Assembly (NCBI RefSeq): GCF_000699445.3
Contig: NC_067196.1
Location: 83,008,364-83,072,363 of the forward strand
DNA length: 64,000 nucleotides
Source: Schistosoma haematobium
Lineage: Eukaryota; Platyhelminthes; Trematoda; Strigeidida; Schistosomatidae
Direction of reading: 5' to 3'
Below the pieces are notes generated by a model. It worked only from the letters and a program-made list of their open reading frames with translations, was not told the origin of the DNA and ran no database searches. Made by a program: the position numbers and the translations under genes. Positions 36,370-47,719 of this stretch are shown piece after piece. Position 1 is the first letter of the stretch. Each line of letters opens with the position of its first letter.

Positions 36370-36876
36370 TGTAGCAAGTCTTCTACAACTAATTTCAATT
36401 ATGGTTAAATTTTGATAAGCGCTTTTATTAGCTTAACAGATAATGTTATTCGAATGGTAAAGATTCACATATTTCTTTGTACTCTTATGATCACTATCTT
36501 GTCTGTATATACGTGTACGCTTGATCACATGACAGCCTACGCACGAATCTCTCTCTACCTGAAATGTTAATCACTTAAATGTCGATCGACGAGTCCATTC
36601 CCATGTATATATGTACTCGAATCCTATTTTTAGCCTTTGCCTTGCTTTGCTGCGCTTTGATTCGATTTGACTATGAATTTGCCTGTGTATTTGTTCGTAT
36701 ACACACATTCGCCTCTCTGCCTTAAATTCGCTCTCTGTTCTTGTAACTTTGTAATTTGTGCTATTCGCTAATAAACTGTAGTTGCCACTTCTTATTGCCT
36801 TTTGATTTCAAACACTGTTAAAATTTATATAATAACTGTTATTAAGGTGATTGATTAACGAAGCTAATCCACTACA
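36370..36876 (+). mobile_element. Solo LTR, family C, downstream of the GPCR exon
   Basis: Begins TGTAG and ends CTACA, giving a 5-base inverted terminus. It contains an AATAAA about 105 bases before the 3' end, as expected of an R region. It is inverted relative to the copy at 33212-33683, so the two are independent insertions and not the ends of one element. No clear target duplication was found. Confidence 0.65.
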
Positions 36877-37077
36877 TAGAAATTTTATTGACTATTCAGT
36901 CAGATTGTTTTAAATACATTGCGTAAATATCTTACATATTTCAGATCAACATAATTTATAGACCGGACTAATTAATACAATATTCAATAGTACAATTTTC
37001 ATTTCAGGAGCATTTAAGATCAACTTGGTTTATACATTATAATCAGTTACCATTTGAAATGATTATTTTCTTTAACT

Positions 37078-37447
37078 TGTAGCGAGGTGTCGAGTCGCGA
37101 TTGACTATGAACACCACTACAAGAAGACTACGTGCCAGTTAACCGATAAAATCTACCGTAAGCCAAATATCAGAAAGCAGTTGATGGCTGTATTCGAGAT
37201 ATATTTGTTGTCGATCTTGTGGTATCGAAAGGATACCGAGATCGTACCTAAGGAGTACAAGCGTGGTTACCGAGCGTAACCGAACCCGCGCAAGGTCACA
37301 ATCGGAAGATAATGGAGCAGTAATATGGCTGTCTTTAGCACAGTTAAACAAATGAGCACAGTAAAACAATCACTGGTACAATTGGTTATAATAATGATTG
37401 TTTCCATTAAATCGATCGCGTTCTCTTGGTAAAAGTAGGTCACTACA
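37078..37447. mobile_element. Solo LTR, family D, with 4-bp AACT duplication
   Basis: A GC-richer block that starts TGTAGCGAGG and ends GTCACTACA (inverted TGTAG/CTACA). It is flanked by AACT at 37074-37077 and 37448-37451. No coding interior is attached. Orientation was not settled. Confidence 0.65.
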
Positions 37448-37984
37448 AACTAAACCTTTAATTCACTATTCACTATCTACAAAACAATGTTATTAAATCT
37501 AAATACAATTCAATGTAGAAACTTTTAGATCATGAAGAAAAAGTAGTCCCATTTTTTGTTCAGCTTAAGCAAATGTATAGGGAAAAAATTTTGAACATTG
37601 ATGGATTTTTTAAAGTACTCATCAAAAATTGATTTCATCATGCCACGAATCAGCTAATTTATAGTTTACAACACGAAATGTGAATAAATTGTTACCAAGA
37701 AAGTGTTTGAGATTAGTATGCAACATGTTCATCTGTCAAAAATTGTCTGATTAATGTTCTTTGAAAGTCATGAGATACAGTCATATACTCTACTCTATTA
37801 TGAGGCTTTTCAATAATGCTAACTTCTAATCCCACCAGGATTCAAGTCCAAAAACTTAAATAATGATGATAAGCTTTGTGTTTGTCTTGGACTTTCTAAT
37901 TATCCCTATAATTAGCTTTCACAAACTCCCCATAGTAAACTAAAATGTGGATAAAATGTCTCATATTCACTTAAAACGTATTAT

Positions 37985-38400
37985 CTGAAAGAACTACTTC
38001 TACGATGTACGACCAATGTGCAATTCAGATTTGACGATAATTTCTATAGACAAATGGATGGAGTTCCAATGGGTTCTCCATTGGGTCCTCTCTTGGCTGA
38101 TTGTTTCATGCCCAATAATTGAGAGATTCCATCTATATGGATGATATTTTCATTATTTGTAGAGCGTGTTTGATTTGCCGAATCAAAATCTTAAATGAAT
38201 GTAAAAAGTGTCCCATTAGAGTAGAAGAATTAACACTCAATATTTTCTCATTGCTTTTAATAGATACAGTCATTTTATTCTCAGTATTAAATTATTTACT
38301 GTTAATGAAACTTTTACCTTTTAATATATCACCTCATATTATTAGTACTTTGTATAATACCAGAGTTACTGATAATAAAAGACGACTTAGATAATTAAGT
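37985..38400 (+). mobile_element. Penelope-like RT fragment
   Basis: A plus-strand frame reads a CTTNVQF block, then GVPMGSPLGPLLAD (38055-38100), the characteristic PLE motif. After a stop it continues with YMDDIFII (about 38136-38160), the catalytic region. Downstream sequence to about 38950 may hold further remnants but was not aligned. Confidence 0.7.
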
Positions 38401-38993
38401 AAAACCGTACGATATTACTAACAGAATAGTTATTTGCTCAAGCCACTACTGAAAGTGTTTCTAATTCTAACCGTCTGAACACTAATATATATTACTTAGT
38501 TGCTTTCACTAGATGCCCACAGTGCTAATGACTGATTTATCTCGTATTAAAGTTATGACAAATAAAGTGAAGGTATTAAAACAATGAAAGAACTGAGTAG
38601 TTTTCTGTGAACCATTTGCAACCTAAAACTAGAAATCACTTTTTATAAATCTGAATAGAGCGCTGTAAAACCTCTTAAAATATCTTGAAATCCTTCTGAT
38701 ACTAACAAAATCATTAAAAAGTAATTTCATTGTAAGTTTAAAATATAACTCCTTTTTCTTAAATTTACCCCGATATTTTTGAAATAAAAATATCACAAAC
38801 ATAGTAGGACTTTATCTGAAAAGCTACAACCTTCATGGTATCATATTAATTCAGGTCCTAGTAAACTATATATCTTTCAAAATAATTTCAACGTATTCAG
38901 GATTTCAAATATTTTTGTGTAGTAATTTGAGAACTATCTTCTCTGTAAAGTAATCACCAGTTTTAATCGATATCTTATTCTTTATATTAAATT

Positions 38994-39530
38994 ATTACTT
39001 ATTTAAGCCTATTAACACTCATTGAGGAACATAGGCCGACCAGCAGCAGTCTCTATCCAACTCTTACTCAACCAATCATTTCCACTTGCTATTTATCCAT
39101 TTGATGACTGTCTCCAATTCTCGAAACAGTCTGTTCTTTGATCTTCTTCTTTTCCGCTTCCCTTCACGATTCCATGTTAGCGCATGCCTCGTGATGCAGT
39201 TTGATGATTTCCAAAATGCATTTCCTGTCCACTCCTAACATCTTTTCCTAATTTCCTTTTCGGCTCAAAACTGGTTTGTTCTCTCCCATAGTACGTTGTT
39301 GTTTATAGTTTTCGGTCAACGGACATTCAGCATTTTGCGTAGACAATTGTTTATAAATACTTGTACATTTTTGATAATGGTTGTGGTAGTTCTAGAAGTT
39401 TCAGCTCCGTCCAGTAGAACTGACTGTCTTGAAGTTCGTATAGAAGATTTTGAATTTGATATTGACTTACAAACAGTTATTTTTCGTTCCATATGTTCTT
39501 CAACTATAGGAATACGACCCTTAGTCAATT
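38994..39530 (-). mobile_element. SR2/RTE-like LINE, 3' fragment
   Basis: Tail CTTATTTAAG-like at the left, then AACATAGGCCG, TTCCGCTTCCCTTCACG and TACGTTGTTG blocks in RTE order. Frames are broken. Confidence 0.7.
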
Positions 39531-39819
39531 ATACTACAAATGAAACCTCATATAGAATTTATACTCAGACTAAATTGAAGAATTATATTCCTAAAACAAA
39601 TTGTCTAATTTAATAATAATTGAATTAATCTAAATATTATTTTCTTATATAATCAATTGTATTAATTTATACTTTGTAAATGTTAAGAAATATTTCATAA
39701 CATGCTTTTTATCAAGATTTTAATCATTAAACTAAATTACATGTTTAGTGGCCCAAAATCTGACTCCAGTGATATCATTTCTGATTGCTATTGAGATATA
39801 TATATCATCAATCCTCCTA

Positions 39820-40237
39820 TTTAATAATGGACATAGATCACGTCAGTGAATAACGGAATTAAATAAGCCGAATACGAGAAAGGATTTCGACTACATATAT
39901 ATTTTGCACAATCATTGATCGGGACAGACAATCAGAGGAACGAAGCGAATAGAAGAGAGTCGAGAGAGATAACGCGCGATGGAGAAGGCTTGTGAGCCAA
40001 CTATTCCATTTTAACCAAGCATTGTCCAATATTTATAGTCACACAAAAATAAGCTACAGACATGTGATGAATAGGATAAGACGTGTGCATACACATACGC
40101 TTACATAAAAAACAGTCAAGATTAATAAGGGAATAATTAATAAGGTCAAAATATGACTCAAGAAGAAAGAATAGATATTGGCCTGTCCAGAAGCTAGAAT
40201 AAGGTTTATGGGCTATAACACAGTAAGCGACACTACA
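39820..40237 (-). mobile_element. Solo LTR, family B, copy 1
   Basis: In reverse complement it begins TGTAGTGTCG and shares blocks in order with 55134-55475 (same strand) and 57003-57401 (opposite strand), including a TATTTATAG-type TATA region and a GTGAGCC block. One end is decayed to TTTAATAATGG. No flanking duplication was recognised. Confidence 0.6.
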
Positions 40238-40649
40238 CATGAAATGTACTATTCATATAACTCAAATAATGCATTATGATTATGGATCAGTCTGAAATAT
40301 TCATTGACCGGAAGTAATAATTTTCAATGGACATGATTATTATTTCATTTAGATAAAAGTAAAATTCATCGAATCAACATACCCTAGAAATTTAAGGGAG
40401 AAATCTTGGAAAACAAATGTTTTTTTGAAAAAATAAAAAAGCCCTTTTTGAATAACCAAATTATTATTATCCTTATAAATATAAATATGAGTACTGTAAT
40501 TATGTTTTACCTGTGTAAAATAAACGTTAAAATTCATTTGATGTTACAAGTCATTCAAGATATTTTAGTCAGATTTTACTGTGAAATAACTTCTGAAAAT
40601 ACTTTGAAAAACATCTTCTTACATTCACTTGATGTTGTTAAGTTGTTAT

Positions 40650-40778
40650 GTAGGACTTCAATTGATCAGTCTCATGTTGGCATATGTGTATCCTGTGTGG
40701 ATTGCCTGATTATAACCCTAAGTTACAAGCTTTTTAAGCAAAGATGGATAGTGGCTAGCAGTGGAATCCAGGACGCGC
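40650..40778 (-). mobile_element. Smα tail truncated in the ribozyme by a LINE copy
   Basis: Plus strand reads the tail (ATTGATCAGTCTC, AAGCTTTTTAAGC), then AGTGGAATCCAGGACGCG, and ends two bases later where the LINE begins. Only the cleavage-site side of the hammerhead remains. Confidence 0.75.
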
Positions 40779-41681
40779 CTTGATAATGGTCTCATATTTA
40801 ATCCGTTTAAATGTAAAACTGTTAGCCGTAACCTGAGACACTAATGGCACGTAAACACCCTGTTGGAATCCCATAAAGCTTGTGTTATTGGCGACTCTTT
40901 GATAAGCACAGTAAGAAATCATTTATTCTGGTGTAAATTTTTCCTCTCATCTCTCTTGATCTTCTCATGTTTTGTTGTCATCGAACAAAGTTTTCCGTCT
41001 GACTTACTACATATAAAGGCTGCATGATTTCGGGATTACTCAACATGTACCCTTACAATTTTTTAATTCTTGCATATTACTTATTATTCTTTACTGTTCT
41101 CCATTATCCTTTCCCGGGCGTTTGAGGAAAGACTGTTATATTGCGGAGAACGCTGAAGGCAGTTATCAGAGTGTGTGTTGAGTCTTTTGAGGTTATTATC
41201 AATATGGTTGTAGATGGATATCCAAAATCTTGCAAACTCCTGGCAAATGTTATCTTATCAGATACTAATCATTCACTTCATTCGTATCTTTTTTATCGTG
41301 TATATTCTGGTTAAAGGAGAAGTCAATACATTATAATCTATACACGCAAGCAAAGGTATAAAGGCTCTAAAATACCTTATCTAGCAAATATCAAGTGTAA
41401 CGAACAGGTTGTTAGGGCTGAAGTAGTCAACAACTTGTATTCTTAAACATGTTTCTAAATAAAATTTGTGGAGATTCAAACCACCATTTAAAAAAGCATT
41501 TCATTTAATTCCAGATAGTCTATCTATTTAACTTATGTATATATGTATGCTATTATCAATCTCTTTCACTTTTTTACGCAAGAAACGTGTTGAAATACTT
41601 TGCGCTGAGAATCCCTCACTGTACCAAAAATACAATATTGAAGAAAGCCATTAATAATAATAATAATCATAATAATAATGT
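40779..41681 (+). mobile_element. 5'-truncated copy of the CR1/Jockey-like LINE
   Basis: Aligns with about 14168-15016 of the copy above, from just after the YADD motif through the 3' untranslated region to a (TAA)n-type tail ending near 41681. The reading frame has many stops. Its left end abuts a Smα unit inside the hammerhead region. Confidence 0.8.
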
Positions 41682-41913
41682 TCTAAAAAATATATACGTG
41701 GTCGATTAATTGACTACAGTGAAGTACTGTACTATATACAGGAGAATATCTGTATATTATGAAACAATTTTATTGTATTATATCAACACAAGTCAAGAGT
41801 ATATTTACAAAAGAGAATTTTTCAATATTCTTTTTCACTTACTATAAACCGCAATGTAAGTTTCGTATGTTCAATTTTTTTATTCAAATAAATTTGAAGC
41901 GCTTCTCGCTAGA

Positions 41914-42205
41914 ACTCCAGGAAATACCTGTTGTAAAATAGCAACTCACTGAAGACAATGGTGAGTCTGTCACTCAATTTCGCGGATTGGTTGTAGTTAG
42001 ACATTAACACCGTTGGATACCAGCTCAGTGGTCTAATGGTTAGGCGCTCGCGCGAGAGACTGATATGTCCTGGGTTCGAACCCCGCTGGGGGTGGGGTTG
42101 TGAGTGCGCACTGCTGAGGAGTCCCATACTGGGATGAAACGGCCGTTCAGTGCATCCAGGTTTTCCATGGTGATCTAGCTTCAAATGACTCATGAATTCA
42201 ACAAT
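41914..42205 (+). mobile_element. tRNA-headed SINE, nearly complete
   Basis: Same parts as the copy at 35.6 kb, with a well kept tRNA-like head: AGCTCAGTGGTCTAATGG and the B box GGGTTCGAACCCC. Its leader begins at CAACTCACTGAAGACAATGG. A complete hammerhead fold lies at 42108-42153. Confidence 0.85.
42108..42153 (+). ncRNA. Predicted hammerhead ribozyme with GUU cleavage site
   Basis: Stem I GCACTG/CAGTGC is perfect, core CTGAGGA and GAAA are intact, stem II is GTCC/GGAT, and the triplet is GUU. GUU obeys the NUH rule but is usually slower than GUC. Stem III again has no loop. Confidence 0.62.
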
Positions 42206-42787
42206 TAAAATAATTTTTTATCGTCACCCTCGTACTGATCGATAGTTTTATTTCATTTACATATTTTAATTTGATAAATATATCGATATTGTTTATTTAA
42301 CATTCATTCTAACATAGTTTCCTTGGTTTCAGTGCATGGAAATTAATTTTTATACAAAATTTATTCCATATATTTGATTTTATTTATTGATTCTTCTTTT
42401 GAATGAAAACAAATTTCATCATAGTGATTATTATCATTTAACATCAAACTGAATTAATTTGAAAAGACCGTCAACTTTTGAGATTCATATTGTTTTTAAA
42501 ACTTGGAATGATGTATTTTGGTGTAGGAAATTGTACAATATCTGTGAAAATAGATTATTTCACAACTAACACTCATCAGATCCTGCTATAATAAATGAAT
42601 CTGAAATTCTTTTGAAGAATACATATATTGAAATCTATAATGAATGTTTATTTCTCTTCAACTAGAACGGTTATAGTTATGCACAGAAATATAAAACATA
42701 CCGAAATAATATAAACAATTAATAAGCAAATTGACAGAATTTAAAAGCTAAAATTACTTGTTAACATAATTACAGGCAAAGTAGTAG

Positions 42788-43076
42788 TAGTGTGGTGTGC
42801 GCTTTTTATGTGAACAAAAAAAAGTAGTATATAGCGCCAATAGGATATGGAATGCTTACACCAGCAGAAGACTGAAATGAAGAGAACTGAAAGGGAAACG
42901 GACGAAAATCGGGATAAAAACGGAATTAGAAAAATAATAAAGTATGTAAGGGACAACTGAAGAAGGATGTGCCAAAGATGTGTTTAATATATGATTATCA
43001 CATTTTAGACATGCAATGTCAAATTTTGCATAAAACAATAATTTGATTTTCTCTACCAGGTCTTCTTTCACTACAT
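42788..43076 (+). repeat. MITE-like repeat H, copy 6
   Basis: AGTGTGGTGTGCGC start, AAAAGTAGTATATAGCGCC, GGAATGCTTACACCAGCAG and TTTCACTACATTC end. The hairpin is degraded to an A-rich loop. Confidence 0.6.
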
Positions 43077-43385
43077 TCGTAGTCGTAGTCGTAGTATTAG
43101 TAGGCATTAAATTAAATTAAATAACTATTATGCTGATATTCAGTAAACTAACAAATAAATAAATTGGTAGTTTGGTTATACCAGTGTTTTCAACAAAATA
43201 TCGCTTCACTGAATCATTTTCATTTGATTGACAGTTGATTTTGTTTTCGAATCATAATATTCACGTTCAACCCTTCTACTGACGTAAAATATTTACTCGA
43301 ATAAAATTAATATTTGGTTATATAACTTTTTAGTAATATTTATATTTCGAGTGATATTTGGTTTGATTTCTTTAACAGTTTAGGA

Positions 43386-43514
43386 TTGAGAAGATTCTTG
43401 AGTTTTGACTGAGCTCATGAATGGGTCGATTTTGAACCACCATTGAAAACTTGGAAGCACTGGATGGCTGTTTCGTTTCACTATGGGACTCCTCAACAGT
43501 GTGCATCCGCGAAC
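43386..43514 (-). mobile_element. tRNA-headed SINE 3' half (left arm of an inverted pair)
   Basis: Reverse complement covers the hammerhead region (GTTGAGGAGTCCC) to the 3' tail. At about 43514 it meets a plus-strand copy through a GCGG/GACC junction. Confidence 0.7.
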
Positions 43515-43668
43515 CCGCGGGACCGGAAGTCCTGGGTTGAAATCCTGTGTGAGGGATCGTGGATGCACACTTCTGAAGGGCCTCATACTAAGACAAAATC
43601 ATCTTCCAGTACTTTCATGCTTTCCGTGATGGTCTAGCTTAGATCAACTCATTAATTCAACTATTACA
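43515..43668 (+). mobile_element. tRNA-headed SINE 3' half (right arm of an inverted pair)
   Basis: Begins near the B box (CCTGGGTTGAAATCC) and runs through a damaged hammerhead (TTCTGAAGGGCC) to the tail. Confidence 0.68.
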
Positions 43669-43741
43669 TATATCTTTGAAACTAATTAAACATGCACCTA
43701 TAATTGCTATATATAGATTTATTCTAAGAATTCGGTTAAAA

Positions 43742-43875
43742 TCCGATAGGTCCTGGGTCCGAATCTCTCTAGGTGGGATTGTGGATGCGCACTGCTGAAG
43801 AGTCCCACGATTGGAAGAAACATCCGTCCAGTGCTTCCAGGTTTTCCATGGTGATCTAACTTCAATTGAAATTCT
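43742..43875 (+). mobile_element. tRNA-headed SINE lacking its 5' half
   Basis: Starts at GATAGGTCCTGGGTCCGAAT. Its hammerhead keeps CTGAAGA, GAAA, GUC and a perfect stem I, but stem II has a G-A closing mismatch and stem III is unpaired. Confidence 0.7.
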
Positions 43876-44305
43876 TGAAAAGAAATATTATTCGTTGGTA
43901 AAATTTAGTCTTGATGTATTTTCGTTGGAAATTAAATAAAAATATATTATCCATTTCATTATAATTAAAAAACTTTTCAAGAGAGCATACTGACATTTCG
44001 GTTGGGCTTCTCATGCCAAACACATGTAATTTACTTTTGCATCACTGAATTAAATACAGATGATCTACAACTTCACTTCTATTCATGAAGTTTTAATTAT
44101 TTTACTGCCGGATTTTTGTTTTGTAATTATTAACTACAATTCAATTATCTATAATGAAAAAATAACTTAACACTGCCAAATTCATTTTCCATCATCTGAT
44201 TTATAAATATTCATTAGTATTTCAATTATTCATCAATTCATGCAAATTAATATACCCTCCTGATAACTATTTTTATAGAATTTCAGTAGTTCTCATTGTA
44301 ATTTA

Positions 44306-44391
44306 GGGGCACCAAATACATATGCGCCACACAGATTTCATTTGATATGTGTGAGGGCTGTGATACTGCCCGGGTGCCCAAACCGAAGCAG
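44306..44391 (-). repeat. 3' end of the 5S-SINE-like repeat beside the rDNA fragment
   Basis: Shares CAAATACATATGCGC, GTGTGAGGGCTG and GGGTGCCC with the plus-strand orientation of 16800-16890. It stops at GACTAGTTGT, where rDNA begins. Confidence 0.6.
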
Positions 44392-44401
44392 GACTAGTTG
44401 T

Positions 44402-44591
44402 TTCTACTTCAAACCTTTTACACTGTCGAAGCGATCCGGTTTGGCTTGCCATTCACGGGTTTCTGCCTGGCATGCACCTGGCTTCGTGCTGGACTGCATG
44501 TAAGCTGGCTTAGTGGTAAATATCCTAAGCTGCAGCGTTAACCATTAGTTCTATGTATTTGGGAAACCAATGTATGGGATTATTGGCTTAC
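44402..44591 (+). other. Internal transcribed spacer 1, 3' part
   Basis: Directly precedes 5.8S and runs into it through TTGGCTTACAAC as in schistosome rDNA. Its left limit is the junction with the repeat at about 44391-44401. Confidence 0.6.
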
Positions 44592-44750
44592 AACTTTGAG
44601 CGGTGGATCACTCTGCTCGTGTGTCGATGAAGAGTGCAGCCAACTGTGTGAATTAATGTGAACTGCATACTACTTTGAACATCGACATCTTGAACGCATA
44701 TTGCGGCTACGGGATATCCTGTGGCCACGCCTGTCCGAGAGTCAGCTTTT
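44592..44750 (+). rRNA. 5.8S rRNA copy, diverged
   Basis: Contains AACTTTGAGCGGTGGATCAC, CGATGAAGAGTGCAGC, AACATCGACATCTTGAACGC and the CCTGTCCGAG block of platyhelminth 5.8S. It differs from the expected sequence at conserved positions, such as CACTCTGCTCG for CACTCGGCTCG and GGGATATCC for GGGTTTCC. With the truncated 28S this points to a pseudogene outside the rDNA array. Confidence 0.88.
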
Positions 44751-45055
44751 CATCTGTCACGGCGCACATTAAGTCGTGGATTGGGTGAGTGCCTGCCGGC
44801 GTGTATACCCGTATATCAACGCGAGTTGCTGGTCAAAGGCTCTGTCTTAATAATCCGGCCACAGCCTAGTCCGGTCTAGATGACTTGATTGAGATGCTGC
44901 GGTGGTTTGTGCTCGAGTTGTGGCTTAATGATATTATACACGCTCAGGAAAAATCGTACCTACCGTATACTACGTTAATCACTTCATCTTGTCTCTATGG
45001 TTCGGTCGATGGTTTGTACCGATGGTGTGTGTATCACGCACGAATTGTATAATTG
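44751..45055 (+). other. Internal transcribed spacer 2
   Basis: Blocks such as GCCGGCGTGTATACCCGTA, GGTCAAAGGCTC and CTTCATCTTGTCTCTATGG are as I recall for schistosome ITS2. This segment is the best evidence for the genus. It lies exactly between 5.8S and the 28S start. Confidence 0.75.
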
Positions 45056-45268
45056 ACCCTGACCTCGGATCAGACGTGATTACCCGCTGAACTTAAGCAT
45101 ATCACTAAGCGGAGGAAGAGAAACTAACAAGGATTCCCCTTGTAACTGCGAGTGAACATGGATCAGCCCAACACCGAAACCTGCGGTTAATTGATCGTGA
45201 GGCAATGTGGTTTTTAGGTTGGCTTCAGGCATTACTGCTCTACCCCAGGTCCAGCAATGAGTACGACT
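45056..45268 (+). rRNA. 28S rRNA 5' fragment
   Basis: Begins with GACCTCGGATCAGACG and TACCCGCTGAACTTAAGCAT, the universal 28S start, followed by GCGGAGGAAGAGAAACTAAC. It stops after CAGCAATGAGTACG, about 210 bases in, and passes into unrelated AT-rich DNA. Confidence 0.85.
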
Positions 45269-45529
45269 AGTTGTGATAATAATAATTATAATGAAGGATT
45301 GAATCAGTGTTACATAACAGGAAATAAGTGAATGATTAGAAAAATATAGACACTGAAATTTCATTCATAAAATCTATAAGACTATGTTATAATAAGTGTT
45401 CAGATAATTGGATCGCGAAGCTTGAAGTTGGAGAAAAATAAACGAAGAAAGAGTATAGAGAATAATAATGAATAAAATGATTTATTAAGGCCAAAGGAGA
45501 GATGAAGGTGTTACAAATTTTTTATGAAC

Positions 45530-46720
45530 ACAATGACTTGGATTGTTGGCTCAAATTCTTATAGCTTCTGCTATGTGCAAGAGACGAGATCGAATATCAT
45601 GAGGAAAATTAGTAGGAATAAGATAAATAACATTAAATGATGTATTTCTGTCTACTACATGACCTCCATCGATCAAGTGTGATAGAACCGAGCAGTATAT
45701 TGTCTTGATATTACCTTTTCCTAACCACGAAGGGAGGTGTTCACTAACTCTTTGGCTCAATTGTCTGGTAGTGTACTCGATATATCCTTCTTCACAGGAG
45801 CAGCTGAATTTCTAGATAAATATAGAAGTGGCATACCATGTAACTTATCTTTTAGTGGAGGAATCACGATAGATCGGGTTGAGTACCATAGACAGAGGTT
45901 AGCTTCATTAAACATTCTCTTAACTGCTCTAGTCAGCCTATCCTGTAGTTTATCACCAGCTATATCTCCATCGAATTGCAGCTTCAAAATAGAGATTTCG
46001 TACTAGCCGTTGATATCTATATTATCTTATTTGTTATATGCAATTATTTCTTCAGAAAACCTTTTGGATAACTCATTTCAATCAACATATTATGCATGAG
46101 CCCTAATTCCTTGTTTATTGTATCGACTAAGTATATCTTCTCAGCTCAATTTACAAGATATTTAAAGCGTTTCCTCTTATAATGAAAGGGTACAAATCTC
46201 AAGAAATGTGTGTACTGGCTTGCTGAAGGACAGTTTCTGTACACACTTCTACTGAGGGGACCGTTTTCTTTTCTATTTAGCAAAAAGCAAAGCAAATGTA
46301 GTTTATCATCAAGTTCTTCTTCACACGTGAATTTGATTGTTGAGTGATTATTGTTAAATAGCTCTAAGAGTTCTTCATTTCTCAATGTTCCGATCGACAA
46401 TAATGAAAGTGTCATCAATATAACGACAAATGACGTCAAACTTATAGATAACCTCTTTAAGAGATCCGTTATCTAGTTTCTCAAGAGAAAAATGAGCAAG
46501 GATAGGACCTAGAGGTGAACCCATCGCTATACCATCAATTTTTTTTATCATATGGAAATTCATTGCACATTTTAGGAATAATTGTTTGAGTCTAACCTTG
46601 AGAATTTCAATATTGATCTGTTTTTCAAGTAGTTGTTGGGACACAAACTCTCAGTTAATGGTACATTGGTGAACAAGGAAGCAACATTTAGAGATATTAT
46701 CCGTTTTCATTCTATCATTC
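45530..46720 (-). mobile_element. Penelope-like element with RT and GIY-YIG domains, frameshifted
   Basis: Minus-strand order: MGSPLGPILA (about 46500-46530), YIDDTF catalytic motif (46395-46415), thumb region with NNNHSTIKFT (about 46325-46355), a linker with RLTRAVKR and LKDKL blocks (45757-45987), and the GIY-YIG C-terminal half with SQRVSEHLPSW and HLIDGGHVVDR blocks (45551-45760). The domains lie in different frames. It is 5'-truncated near 46720. Confidence 0.82.
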
Positions 46721-46944
46721 ATTCACCAACTTGCTACTTTTTTTGTTTCCTACATTAATCTAACTTGTATAATCAAGGAGAAATTATATTTTCTCTTTTA
46801 TTTTCCTTAGTATCTTTCTGCCGATTATTCATTGAAATTGTATTCGTGATTCAGTCTATGATGTAAACTCATAATTTCTTTTTTTTAAAGCAGTTTAGAA
46901 ATCTCATTCTGGTACATCTAGAAAAGGAAATAGAGCTTTTTAGG

Positions 46945-46988
<44 letters not shown>
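46945..46988. repeat. (TA)n microsatellite
   Basis: About 44 bases of TA dinucleotides next to a Penelope-like element. Confidence 0.95.
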
Positions 46989-46991
<3 letters not shown>

Positions 46992-47351
46992 CAATATATT
47001 GTACGCTAGAATACATCACATTCAAAATTAGATTGTTTATAGTAAGATTGTCAACAACACGAAAAATTTACATATATCATAACATTACAATTCAGTAGTA
47101 ATGCATAATTTCCAGTCAATTAGAATCCTTGAATATAAATTAAAATAATAATAATTGTCATACGTTAAACCCCACCATATTTTCTCATCACTTTCAGTTA
47201 ACAACTATTATTTTCAAAAATCGGATTATTTTTGTGAATAATGAAATATTGTATGATGCATAGGAATAGTAACCGTCATAAAATATCTACCTTGGGATGT
47301 TTATTTCAATGGTTCATTGTTGTTTCATCAAGTATCTTTTCGAATACATAC

Positions 47352-47381
47352 TTGTGTGTATGTGTGTATGTATGTATGTGT
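47352..47381. repeat. Short (TGTA)n-like repeat
   Basis: Imperfect TGTG/TGTA tetramers (GTGTGTATGTGTGTATGTAT). Confidence 0.7.
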
Positions 47382-47719
47382 CTCTGGTTCTCTGGGTTTA
47401 TCTAATAGCATCTATTACCATTAGCAAACAATAAAATGTATTTAACAGAAGAAAAATGCAAGCGTATCAGAATTCTACAACTAAAATCAATCTATTTAAC
47501 AACTCGACAACTTATGCATAACAAACATTTACGTTTTATCCATAGGGTATTGTTCTTTATCCTGCATTGAAATAAATAACCAGTATCCATATAGACCTGA
47601 GATATATATATATATATCTATCCTCAAAGAGTCATATTGATTCTGAAAATCTCTGGTTAAGACATCAGCTTAACTGTAGCTTACCTAGTGCCATTCTAAT
47701 TTATTTAGTTAATTGTTTT

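Noticed and set aside
42025..42100. Genuine tRNA gene in the SINE head with good A and B boxes
   Set aside because: No complete cloverleaf or acceptor stem could be formed, and the same head occurs in all copies of the SINE family.
45080..45364. 94-codon minus-strand frame over the 28S region
   Set aside because: Covers rRNA and flanking AT-rich DNA, so it is not protein coding.
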